Shown here: piece after piece, positions 15,906 to 23,949 of the stretch
How the letters are laid out: each line of letters begins with the position of its first letter
How positions within the stretch are numbered: position 1 is the stretch's first letter
Assembly: GCF_004138325.1 (NCBI RefSeq)
Contig: NZ_SBLB01000001.1
Coordinates: 975,855 to 1,039,854, forward strand
DNA length: 64,000 nt
From: Spirosoma sordidisoli
GTDB lineage: Bacteria; Bacteroidota; Bacteroidia; Cytophagales; Spirosomataceae
Direction: 5' to 3'
The notes under the pieces: model-generated
The model's input: the letters and a program-made list of their open reading frames with translations, nothing else
Databases searched by the model: none
Told to the model about the DNA's origin: nothing
Program-made: the position numbers and the translations under genes

Positions 15906-17840
15906 ATGACCTCACTTCGCATCTTCGTTTTTCTGCTTCTCACCCCGGTTCTGCTGCGCGCCCAGCCGACGCCCCCGCTCGAACGGCTGATCACGGTTAC
16001 CCTGCGCAACGAACCACTCAGTCAGGCCCTCACCACCATCAGCCGCACCGGCCAGTTCAGCTTTTCATACAACCCTGTCGTCCTGAACCAGAGCCGCCCC
16101 GTTAGCCTGCGGGTGGTTAACCGGCCCGTTCGCGAGGTACTGGGGCAGCTTTTCGGCGGAACCGTTCGGCTCCGGTCGCGGGGGAACCACGTCATTCTGC
16201 TCCGCGCCGACGAACCCGAACAGCCCAAAGACTTTATCCTCGACGGCTACGTCATTGACGGGCAAACCACCGAACGGGTCGGGTCGGTAACCGTTTTCGA
16301 ACGCAACTCACTGCGGTCGGCCCTCTCCAACGAGTACGGTTACTACCGGCTGAAGCTCCCGGCCGACCTGCCTGCGGTGCGGCTCGAAGTACGACGTCAG
16401 GCTTACCTGAACCAGTCGCTGACCATTCCGTCGCGCCGGTCGCAGCCCCAAAATATCTACCTGACTCCCCTACCCCGGCCCGCTGCCGTCAGCCCGCTCG
16501 ACACCCGGCCGTTACCGACCGATTCAGCCAGTCGGCCCAGCCCGATCCTGGCGGAGCGGCCCGTCGTCTTTGCCTCGGCCGATTCGGGTGCGGTACCGAT
16601 GCCCGCTTCCTTTCTGGATCGAAGCCGGCAAACCATTGGCCGCTGGGCGCTATCGACCCGACAACTCCTGACCGATATCAACCTCGACCGCGACACGCTG
16701 TACCGCACCTGGCAGGTCGCGTTTCTGCCGGGCATCGGTACGAACCGGGGGCTGGGCGGTCGTATCATCAACGACTATTCGGTCAACATCCTGATCGGGT
16801 ATTCGCTGGGCGTACGGAAGGCCGAGTTTGGCGGCTTGTTCAACCTCGTCCGCGAAGACGTACAGGGCGTGCAGGCAGCCGGTTTCGGGAACCTCGTCGG
16901 GGGCAGTACCCAGGGGGTTCAGCTCGCGGGATTCATGAATACAACCCAGGGCAAGGTTGGCCCCGTACAGCTGGCGGGTTTTGTCAACACCGTTGGTGGC
17001 ACAGTTCGGGGCCTGCAGGCGGCCGGGTTCCTGAATGTGGTTCGAAAAGACGTGCAGGGCCTTCAGCTGGCTGGCTTCCTCAACGCCGACCGGACCAGTG
17101 TGCAGGGGGCTCAGCTGGCGGGCTTCGCCAATGTAGCAGGCGGCAACACAAGTGGCTTCCAGGCTGCGGGCTTTGCCAACGTGGTGGGGGGCGATGCGGG
17201 TGGTTTCCAGGCGGCCGGGTTCACCAACGTGGTTCGGGGCCAGCTGCGGGGCTGGCAGGTGAGCGGTTTTCTGAACGTAGCCCGCGACGTGGTCAGTGGC
17301 CGGCAGGTGGGTTTCATCAACCTGGCCCGCTCGTCGGAGCGCGCACCCATCGGTTTTTTCAGCTACGTACAGACGAATGGGTACCGGGCCATAGAGGCAT
17401 CGGCCAACGAGGTCACGCCCCTCAATGCCACGTTCCGGACGGGGGTTCGCTCGTTCTATAACCTCTTCACGGCCGGGTACAATCCGGGCGGACGCTTCTG
17501 GAGCTACGGCTACGGGCTGGGCACCGCTACGGCCGAACGACGCGGCTGGTCCGTAGCGCTGGAAGGCAGCGTACACCAGCTCAACCGCACCGACGAGCGG
17601 ATCGAGAACCTGAACATGCTGCTGCGGCTCTCTCCCCAGCTCAGCAAACAGATAGCTACCGGCCTGGGCATTACGGCAGGGCCAACGCTCAACGGCTACT
17701 ACTCGAACGACGTGTTTCTCAACCCCCTGCGCAACCAGTCGCTCCCGGCGGCTATCCTGACCCCCGATGCGCCAGACAACACCCGCGACGAATGGTCGGG
17801 CTGGCTGGGCTGGCAGGTGGGGCTGCGGTACAGTCTCTAA
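15906..17840 (+). CDS. STN-domain protein with ten-unit 16-residue AGF repeat
   Basis: The 644-residue exported protein has a signal peptide (to about RAQ, residue 20), an STN domain (about 27-95, LRNEPLSQALTTISRT, VREVLGQLFGG), a carboxypeptidase-regulatory-like beta-sandwich (about 105-185), a Pro/Ser-rich linker, and about ten tandem 16-residue repeats from residue 322 to 480. The repeat consensus is xQxAGFxNxxxGxxxG. A C-terminal beta-rich region (about 490-644) could be an outer-membrane or surface domain. The repeats resemble those of LA_2272-type surface proteins. The start is ATG 15906. It lies 60 bp after fecR and 68 bp before the receptor gene, and its STN domain could act as the signalling partner of FecR. 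Confidence 0.75.
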   Translation: MTSLRIFVFLLLTPVLLRAQPTPPLERLITVTLRNEPLSQALTTISRTGQFSFSYNPVVLNQSRPVSLRVVNRPVREVLGQLFGGTVRLRSRGNHVILLRADEPEQPKDFILDGYVIDGQTTERVGSVTVFERNSLRSALSNEYGYYRLKLPADLPAVRLEVRRQAYLNQSLTIPSRRSQPQNIYLTPLPRPAAVSPLDTRPLPTDSASRPSPILAERPVVFASADSGAVPMPASFLDRSRQTIGRWALSTRQLLTDINLDRDTLYRTWQVAFLPGIGTNRGLGGRIINDYSVNILIGYSLGVRKAEFGGLFNLVREDVQGVQAAGFGNLVGGSTQGVQLAGFMNTTQGKVGPVQLAGFVNTVGGTVRGLQAAGFLNVVRKDVQGLQLAGFLNADRTSVQGAQLAGFANVAGGNTSGFQAAGFANVVGGDAGGFQAAGFTNVVRGQLRGWQVSGFLNVARDVVSGRQVGFINLARSSERAPIGFFSYVQTNGYRAIEASANEVTPLNATFRTGVRSFYNLFTAGYNPGGRFWSYGYGLGTATAERRGWSVALEGSVHQLNRTDERIENLNMLLRLSPQLSKQIATGLGITAGPTLNGYYSNDVFLNPLRNQSLPAAILTPDAPDNTRDEWSGWLGWQVGLRYSL

Positions 17841-17842
17841 AA

Positions 17843-17866
17843 AAAGCCCCCCCTCGTGGGGGTTAC
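17843..17866 (+). terminator. Weak G/C hairpin between the STN-protein and receptor genes
   Basis: CCCCC-TCGT-GGGGG lies 12-25 bases after the STN-protein stop, preceded by A7 and followed by only TT. It is too weak to call a full terminator; it may attenuate or protect an mRNA end. Confidence 0.3.
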
Positions 17867-17908
17867 CGGGCGGGAAGCGGTCATAGCAGCAAACATGTTA
17901 CACACGCT

Positions 17909-20269
17909 ATGCGCTTCCCGCTCCTGCCGACGCTACTGACCGGCTTCTTTCTACCCCTCATCACCATGGCCCAACCGCTGACCCAAACCGTGCGCGGGGT
18001 CGTGGTCGACCAGAGCCTGCAAACCCCCATTCCCGGCGCCACGGTCGTTCTCCAGACGGCTACACCAGCCAGGGGCGCCCTCACCGACACCGACGGGGCC
18101 TTCCGGCTGGCGGGCGTTCCGGTTGGGCGGCAAACCCTCCGGATTTCCTTTGTCGGCTATAAAGACGCCCTATTGGCCAACGTAGTCGTCGATGCCGGGA
18201 AAGAACTGGTACTGACCGTGGCTCTTGAAGAAGCCATTGGTCAGCTGGCCGAAGTAACGGTAACCCCCACCGTCGAGAAAGATAAGCCGCTGAACGAAAT
18301 GGCAACGGTATCGGCCCGTACATTCTCGGTCGAAGAGACGCAGCGGTTTGCCGCAGCCGTCAACGACCCGGCCCGCATGGCCACGGCCTACGCCGGGGTA
18401 GTTGGAGCCAGCGATGGCAACAACACCATCGTTATCCGGGGCAACACCCCCAACGGGCTGCTCTGGCGGATGGAAGGCGTCGAGATTCCGAACCCCAATC
18501 ACTTCGCCAACGTGGGCACCGCGTCGGGGGGCATCTCGATTCTGAGCGCCCAGTTGCTGGCCAATTCCGACTTCATGACGGGTGCGTTTCCGGCCGAGTA
18601 CGGCAACGCGCTCTCGGGCGTTTTCGATCTGCGGCTGCGCCGGGGCAACAACCAGAAGCCGGAACATACCATTCAGGCGGGGGTGCTGGGGATCGACGTA
18701 TCGAGTGAGGGGCCGTTCAGCAAGCGCTACAAAGGGTCGTACCTGTTCAACTACCGCTACTCGACACTGGGCTTGCTGAGCAGGCTGGGACTGGACGTAG
18801 GCACGGGCGTGACTACTTTTCAGGACCTCTCGTTCAATGTTTACCTGCCCACCGCCAAAGCCGGCACGTTTACCCTCTTCGGCTTTGGCGGCCTCAGCAG
18901 CCAGAACACCGATGCCGTCCGCGACTCAACCGCCTGGGTGGCCAGCTACGAACGCTATGACGATCGGTTTACGGCCAATACCGGCGCCGTTGGCCTCACA
19001 CACTCGATCAACCTCGGCCCGCGGGCGTTTCTCAAAACGGTCTTTTCCGGTTCGGGTTACCAGAATCGCTATCAGAGCAATTACCTGACCGAGCAATACC
19101 GCCCTGAACTTCGGTACCGGGAACAGTATACCATCCGCAAAGCCATTGCCTCCAGCACCTTGACCTACAAGCTGACGAGCCAGCACACCATTCGGGCTGG
19201 TCTGATCGGGTCGCAGATCGGCTATACCCTCGCCCGCGAAGAATGGGCGGCCGATCAGGAACGGGTCGTCACCACCGTACGGGTACCTGGTCAGTCTACG
19301 GTTACGCTACAGGCGTTCGGACAGTGGAATTACCGGCTGTCGGAGCAGCTGACGGTCAACGCCGGCCTGCATTACCTGCGGCTTTTCCTGAACAGGTCCG
19401 ACGCCCTGGAGCCGCGCGGATCGGTACGCTGGTCGTTCCGGCCGGGGCAGTCGCTCAGCCTGGGCTACGGCCTTCACAGCCAGACCCAAAACCCGGCCGT
19501 TCTGTTTGCTACCCCGCCGGGGGCTGGTCAGCGGTCGAACCGGTCGCTTGGCTTCACCCGCTCGCATCATTTCGTACTGGCCTACGACCGTCGCCTGACC
19601 GATCAGCTGCGGCTGAAAGCCGAAACCTACTACCAGTCGCTGTTCAACATTCCGGTCAGCGCCGACACGGCCGACTCGTTCTCCATCATCAATTTCCTCG
19701 ACGGGCTGAGTACCGACCGGCTGATCAACAGCGGTACGGGGCGTAACTACGGGCTGGAACTGACCCTGGAGCAGTTTCTGCATAAAGGCGTGTACTTCCT
19801 GCTATCGTCCTCGCTGTACCGGTCCGAGTATCGGGGATCGGAGCAGGTCTGGCGGAACAGCCGCTTCGACGGCCGTCATGCTACGAGTTTTCTGGCGGGG
19901 AAAGAAATAGCAACCGGCGACCGGGGCCTGTTCCGAAACGGCACTATCGGGCTCAATATCAAGCTGACCTACTACGGCGGCTACCGCGAAACGCCCGTCG
20001 ACCTGGCCGCGTCGCAGGCACGGGGCGAAACGGTCCGCTACGACGACCTCGCCTATACTGTTCAGCTGCCCAATTATTTCCGCACCGATGTTCGGTTCAG
20101 CTGGAAGAAGAACCGCCCCCGCTCGACCCGAACCCTTTCGCTCGACGTGCAGAACGTAACCAACCGCCAGAATGTCTTCGGGCGCTACTTCGATTTGCAG
20201 ACCGGCACTATTCGCACCAGCTACCAGAACGGCCTGCTGCCGGTGCTGAGCTACCGCGTCGCGTTTTAA
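17909..20269 (+). CDS. TonB-dependent receptor with carboxypeptidase-like N-terminal domain, no STN domain
   Basis: The 786-residue outer-membrane protein has a signal peptide (MRFPLLPTLLTGFFLPL), a CarboxypepD_reg-like domain (about 25-105, GVVVDQSLQTPIPGATVVL), a plug (about 115-230, with IVIRGNTPNGLLWRMEGVEIP) and a beta-barrel of about 550 residues ending in aromatic-rich VLSYRVAF. It has no STN domain of its own; the preceding gene supplies one. By its position behind a sigma/FecR pair it is the expected regulated transporter. The substrate is not deducible. The ATG at 17909 gives a proper signal peptide; the longer frame from 17792 overlaps the previous gene. Confidence 0.9.
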   Translation: MRFPLLPTLLTGFFLPLITMAQPLTQTVRGVVVDQSLQTPIPGATVVLQTATPARGALTDTDGAFRLAGVPVGRQTLRISFVGYKDALLANVVVDAGKELVLTVALEEAIGQLAEVTVTPTVEKDKPLNEMATVSARTFSVEETQRFAAAVNDPARMATAYAGVVGASDGNNTIVIRGNTPNGLLWRMEGVEIPNPNHFANVGTASGGISILSAQLLANSDFMTGAFPAEYGNALSGVFDLRLRRGNNQKPEHTIQAGVLGIDVSSEGPFSKRYKGSYLFNYRYSTLGLLSRLGLDVGTGVTTFQDLSFNVYLPTAKAGTFTLFGFGGLSSQNTDAVRDSTAWVASYERYDDRFTANTGAVGLTHSINLGPRAFLKTVFSGSGYQNRYQSNYLTEQYRPELRYREQYTIRKAIASSTLTYKLTSQHTIRAGLIGSQIGYTLAREEWAADQERVVTTVRVPGQSTVTLQAFGQWNYRLSEQLTVNAGLHYLRLFLNRSDALEPRGSVRWSFRPGQSLSLGYGLHSQTQNPAVLFATPPGAGQRSNRSLGFTRSHHFVLAYDRRLTDQLRLKAETYYQSLFNIPVSADTADSFSIINFLDGLSTDRLINSGTGRNYGLELTLEQFLHKGVYFLLSSSLYRSEYRGSEQVWRNSRFDGRHATSFLAGKEIATGDRGLFRNGTIGLNIKLTYYGGYRETPVDLAASQARGETVRYDDLAYTVQLPNYFRTDVRFSWKKNRPRSTRTLSLDVQNVTNRQNVFGRYFDLQTGTIRTSYQNGLLPVLSYRVAF

Positions 20270-20271
20270 AA

Positions 20272-20313
20272 CAGAATGGCCACGTCCGATCCTTGTCAGA
20301 CGTGGCCATTCTG
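20272..20313. terminator. Terminator hairpin between convergent receptor and sialidase-like genes
   Basis: A perfect 15-bp stem (CAGAATGGCCACGTC / GACGTGGCCATTCTG) has a 12-nt loop. On the minus strand the stem is followed by TTTTAAAA; on the plus strand there is little T-run. Confidence 0.7.
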
Positions 20314-20353
20314 GTAGGCACTTCCGCGTGCTGCTAAGCGCAGGCCATTAGAG

Positions 20354-21640
20354 TTACAGGCTGACAGACGCCCAGCCGATACCGTTTTTATTGTTGGGCT
20401 TCCGCACTTCGTAAGCCACCAGCAGCTGACCGTCGACCACGACCCCACTGGCGTTGGTACCGTTCTGCGCATTTTTGACGTACTGCGTAGCCGCGGCACC
20501 GGCCGCGTCGATGGTACGGAACGCAATTACCGAGCTCATGCCACTCTCCGACGGCTGGCTCTGCTCCCAGAGCAGCACCGACGACTTCGCAGCAGGTACC
20601 AGATACGCATTTTTGGCGGTAGGATCGTCGAGGACAAACAGCCGCTTGCCCTGTCCGTTCACCACCCGGATACCCGGAGAATCGGTCGTGCCCGAGAACC
20701 AGGCTACCAGCGGATTGCCGCCACCCGCGCTGGAGGTTGGGCCCGAGTGCGGGCACCCGTTGATCTGCCAGTTATCTTTCGACAGAATGGCGGGTTTGGT
20801 AAAGGTTTTTCCGTTATCCGTCGAGCTCATCCGGGCAATGTCGCGGATGTTGTCCTGATTTTCGCGATAGTATACATGCAGCGTGCCGACGGGGTCGACC
20901 AGCAGGCTGATGTTGCAGCACGCACAAACGTAGGGGTCCAGAATGCGCTCGGCGCCAAATTTCCCGCCCGCTGTTGTTACCAGCCGCAAATCGCGCTGTT
21001 CGTGTTCGTTGCCCGGAATATCGTTCAGCCAGGTTACGGCTATCTCGTCGTTGGCCAGCACGGTGGCGTCGAAAAAACCGCGTACAATGTTCGGTGTTTT
21101 ATCAGCGTGAACCGGCTCGGGCAAGGTCCAGGTGTTACCCTGATCGGCGGAAGTAACATAAACAATCCTCAGATCGCGTGGCCGACCACCACCACGGGCC
21201 GGTTTGGACGCGTCGGTCTTCGGGGCGTTTTGCCCTTCGTGTCCGCCGTGGTTATGCTCAGCGGTCGGAGCGGCCGAGGCCTGTGCGTTGGCGGGTTCGG
21301 GACCGCGCAGGGCAAATACAGCTACCGGCGATCCATTCTTACGAAACAGCAGTTTGGGTCGCATCAGCCGCGAGTTACCAATGCCCGACGATGCGTAGAT
21401 CAGCTTCTTGTCGCCAAAGGTTTTTCCCTTGTCCGTCGATCTGGCCCAATAGAAATAGATGGTACCATTATTGTCTTTTTCGGTCCAGGACAGAGCCACC
21501 TCACCGGCGGGGGTGCGGGATAGCGTAGGTACCGCATAGGCGCGGGTGGTATCGCTGAAGAGGCCCGTATGGGCATAGCTCGCCAACCCACAGAGAGTCA
21601 GCACAAAGAGGAAGGTTATTCGCTTAAGAAAGGTGCACAT
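20354..21640 (-). CDS. Exported sialidase-like (BNR/Asp-box) protein with CxCC motif
   Basis: The 428-residue protein has a signal peptide (about 1-23) and a six-bladed-propeller pattern with three Asp-boxes: STDKGKTF (68-75), SADQGNTW (164-171) and STDNGKTF (273-280). DPYVCACCN (Cys239, 241, 242), YYRENQDNIRDI and INGCPHSGP (Cys296) define a sialidase-fold subfamily known from many bacteria that usually lacks proof of sialidase activity. A His-rich insert HNHGGHEG (129-136) in a low-complexity loop may bind metal. The arginine triad of true sialidases cannot be confirmed by eye. A minus-strand -7 element lies about 60 bp upstream. Confidence 0.75.
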   Translation of the reverse strand: MCTFLKRITFLFVLTLCGLASYAHTGLFSDTTRAYAVPTLSRTPAGEVALSWTEKDNNGTIYFYWARSTDKGKTFGDKKLIYASSGIGNSRLMRPKLLFRKNGSPVAVFALRGPEPANAQASAAPTAEHNHGGHEGQNAPKTDASKPARGGGRPRDLRIVYVTSADQGNTWTLPEPVHADKTPNIVRGFFDATVLANDEIAVTWLNDIPGNEHEQRDLRLVTTAGGKFGAERILDPYVCACCNISLLVDPVGTLHVYYRENQDNIRDIARMSSTDNGKTFTKPAILSKDNWQINGCPHSGPTSSAGGGNPLVAWFSGTTDSPGIRVVNGQGKRLFVLDDPTAKNAYLVPAAKSSVLLWEQSQPSESGMSSVIAFRTIDAAGAAATQYVKNAQNGTNASGVVVDGQLLVAYEVRKPNNKNGIGWASVSL

Positions 21641-21697
21641 ACGATAGGGATTTGACCAGCACGGCCAGGTATTATTTGTATTAAGTCTAAGTTACAG

Positions 21698-21705
21698 CAA
21701 AGGTA
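21698..21705 (-). promoter_or_regulatory. Bacteroidota -7 promoter element for the sialidase-like gene
   Basis: On the minus strand this reads TACCTTTG, a match to the TAnnTTTG element, 58 bp before the start codon. A clear -33 TTG at the usual 18-21 bp is not seen, so support is moderate. Confidence 0.45.
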
Positions 21706-21831
21706 AACGATGGCGTGCATGTTTGTTCGGCTGTTTGCAAAAATTCTGCTTACCGTGTCGGGCGCCCGCTTATATTTGATCCGTTTACTTTGAAACGGCC
21801 CGCAGACACAGGCCATTTTCCTTCTACGTCC

Positions 21832-22902
21832 ATGAACGAATCGAGTAAAAATTTTCTGTATCAGTACCTCAATAATGCCTCGCCGACCGGATTCGAATCG
21901 TCGGGGCAGCAGATCTGGCTGGATTACCTCAAACCCTATACCGACGAGTACATTGTCGACACCTACGGTACGGCGGTGGGCGTAATCGGGCCGGGCAAAG
22001 ACTATAAAGTAGTTATCGAAGCCCACTCCGACGAGATTTCATGGTTCGTCAACTACATCTCCGACGACGGCTATATCTATGTTCGGCGCAACGGGGGTTC
22101 CGACGCGCTGATTGCGCCGTCTATGCGGGTGCTGCTCCATACAAAAAAAGGCCCGGTAACGGGTATTTTTGGCTGGCCGGCCATTCACGTCCGCGATCTG
22201 GCCAAAGATGCCGCACCGAAAGTAACCGACCTTACCATCGACGTAGGGGCTGCCACAAAGCAGGAGGTGGAAGAAATGGGGATTCATGTCGGCACGGTAG
22301 CTACCTTCTCCGACGGGCTGATGGAACTGAACGATCGTTTCTACGTAGGTCGGGCGCTGGACAACCGCATGGGTGGATTCATGATTGCCGAAGTGGCGCG
22401 GCTGCTCAAGGAAAACAACATTACCCTGCCCTACACGCTGTACATCGTGAATGCCGTACAGGAAGAGATCGGACTGCGCGGGGCCGAAATGATTGCCCGC
22501 CGACTGAAGCCCGATCTGGCCATCTGTACCGACGTAACCCACGACACCCAGTCGCCGAAGTACGACAAGAAAGAACAGGGCGATCTCAAATGCGGAGGGG
22601 GCCCGGTGCTTTGCTACGGTCCGGCGGTGCAGAACAACGTGCTCGACTTCCTGATCGACGTGGCGCAGGCTCAGGACATCGCGTTTCAGCGGCAGGCGGT
22701 AAGCCGCTCAACCGGTACCGACACCGATGCCTTCGCCTACGCTACCGAGGGTATTGCCTCGGCGCTGATCTCTCTCCCGTTGAAGTACATGCACACCACC
22801 GTCGAAACCGTTCATAAAGAGGACGTGCAGAACGTTATCAAACTCATGTACGAAACCCTGCTGGCCCTGAAAGGCAACGAAGATTTCCGGTATATCAAAT
22901 AA
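21832..22902 (+). CDS. M42-family metallopeptidase (aminopeptidase)
   Basis: The 356-residue cytoplasmic dinuclear-metal aminopeptidase has the expected ligands and catalytic residues: His65 and Asp67 (EAHSDEI), Asp177 (ALDNRMGG), Glu211 and Glu212 (QEEIG), Asp234 (CTDVTHD) and His321 (YMHTTVE). The family norm AHMDEIG reads AHSDEIS here, a conservative change near the first metal ligand. M42 enzymes form large tetrahedral complexes that trim peptides. The start is ATG 21832 (MNESSKNFLYQYL); the longer frame from 21715 adds an uncharacteristic leader. A possible -7 element TATATTTG lies at 21771-21778. Confidence 0.92.
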   Translation: MNESSKNFLYQYLNNASPTGFESSGQQIWLDYLKPYTDEYIVDTYGTAVGVIGPGKDYKVVIEAHSDEISWFVNYISDDGYIYVRRNGGSDALIAPSMRVLLHTKKGPVTGIFGWPAIHVRDLAKDAAPKVTDLTIDVGAATKQEVEEMGIHVGTVATFSDGLMELNDRFYVGRALDNRMGGFMIAEVARLLKENNITLPYTLYIVNAVQEEIGLRGAEMIARRLKPDLAICTDVTHDTQSPKYDKKEQGDLKCGGGPVLCYGPAVQNNVLDFLIDVAQAQDIAFQRQAVSRSTGTDTDAFAYATEGIASALISLPLKYMHTTVETVHKEDVQNVIKLMYETLLALKGNEDFRYIK

Positions 22903-22931
22903 AAAACGCCCGCAGGCCGAAAGGCACCTGC

Positions 22932-22970
22932 AACAGGGAGCTGGACCGACGTTCAGCTCCCTGTTTGTTT
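22932..22970 (+). terminator. Terminator after the M42 peptidase gene
   Basis: A perfect 12-bp stem (AACAGGGAGCTG / CAGCTCCCTGTT) has a 10-nt loop and is followed by TGTTTATA. It begins 29 bp after the stop. Confidence 0.8.
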
Positions 22971-23205
22971 ATAAACCCACGCCAGCCGGTAGCCCGCCCG
23001 CGAGCAATGATCTGGTTGCCATGCCTTTAAAACTATTATTTCTATAGGGAATACATAATTTATTGATCCTCAAATCAGAATTCAGCCTATCTAAGAAATA
23101 TACCCTTTACTAGGTTCACCACCACTTAGTAAATATAGATACCCGTAATCTATTCTATAATAACATATTGTTACCAAATTAGCGTAAATTATAAACAAAC
23201 ACACT
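22971..23205. other. AT-rich gap upstream of the outer-membrane protein pair
   Basis: About 235 bp without a gene; from 23030 onward it is markedly AT-rich. It should carry the promoter of the genes at 23206-25569. I see no good TAnnTTTG element or palindrome. Confidence 0.5.
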
Positions 23206-23916
23206 ATGCGATATAGCTACCTCATCCTGCTGCTGGCTACCTCTCTGTCGGCCTACTGCCAGACTGACCTTTCGACCGATCAGCGGCAGATCAACACCCC
23301 GACCCGGCCGCTGCCCCCCTATCGGCCTGGGTTCGCCGTCATGCTCTCTGCTGGTTCGGCGGGCGGTGGCGTAGCCGTTGGGTACTCCATCAACCGGCAA
23401 CTGGCGGCCCGGCTTGGGCTCAACCTGTTCAGCTACTCAGGTACGCTGACAAGCGGCAAAGACACCGACGACATTCAGATCGGGTTCGATTACAAGCTGA
23501 AGCTCCTCAACACCAATCTGCTGCTCGACTATTATCCGTTCAAACGGTCCGGGTTTCGGCTGACGGGTGGGGCTTTTTACAACCTTAACCAGATCAGCTT
23601 TTTCGGCAAACCGGTCAAAGACGTGAAGTTCAACGACATTACCTTCACCATCGACGAAGTTGGAACCCTGGACGGCAGAGCCGACTTCAACAAGATTGCG
23701 CCTTACATCGGTCTCGGTTTCGGGAATCCATACACCCGCAGCCGACTCAAATTCATGGCTGATGTTGGTTTTTTCTACCAGCAGTCTCCGCAAATCACCT
23801 TCAAAACGACCGGCCTGCTGGAGCCATCGTCGGACCAGGGTGCCGTCATTGAAAATAACCTGAAGCCCCTCAAGTATTATCCGATTGTCACGATTGGCCT
23901 GGCCTACAAACTATAA
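23206..23916 (+). CDS. Outer-membrane beta-barrel protein, unknown role
   Basis: The 236-residue protein has a signal peptide (about 1-18, ending YCQ) followed by alternating amphipathic strands typical of an eight-stranded barrel: GFAVMLSAGSAGGGVAVGYS, NTNLLLDYYPF, FRLTGGAFYNLNQ, KIAPYIGLGFGNP, and a C-terminal strand ending in VTIGLAYKL. The final aromatic/hydrophobic strand is a normal BAM signal. No enzyme motif is seen. It precedes a lipoprotein gene by 33 bp, so the two are probably co-transcribed and may act together in the outer membrane. Confidence 0.75.
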   Translation: MRYSYLILLLATSLSAYCQTDLSTDQRQINTPTRPLPPYRPGFAVMLSAGSAGGGVAVGYSINRQLAARLGLNLFSYSGTLTSGKDTDDIQIGFDYKLKLLNTNLLLDYYPFKRSGFRLTGGAFYNLNQISFFGKPVKDVKFNDITFTIDEVGTLDGRADFNKIAPYIGLGFGNPYTRSRLKFMADVGFFYQQSPQITFKTTGLLEPSSDQGAVIENNLKPLKYYPIVTIGLAYKL

Positions 23917-23949
23917 TCCATACCAGCCTTCAAACTGTATAGTCCTTTT

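Noticed and set aside
16869..17349. Regular 48-bp spacing that might suggest a CRISPR array
   Set aside because: The units are diverged, in frame and coding (AGF repeat); there are no identical repeats with unique spacers and no cas genes.
16650..17576. 308-codon frame antisense to the STN repeat protein
   Set aside because: Its apparent repeats only mirror the 48-bp period of the sense repeat.
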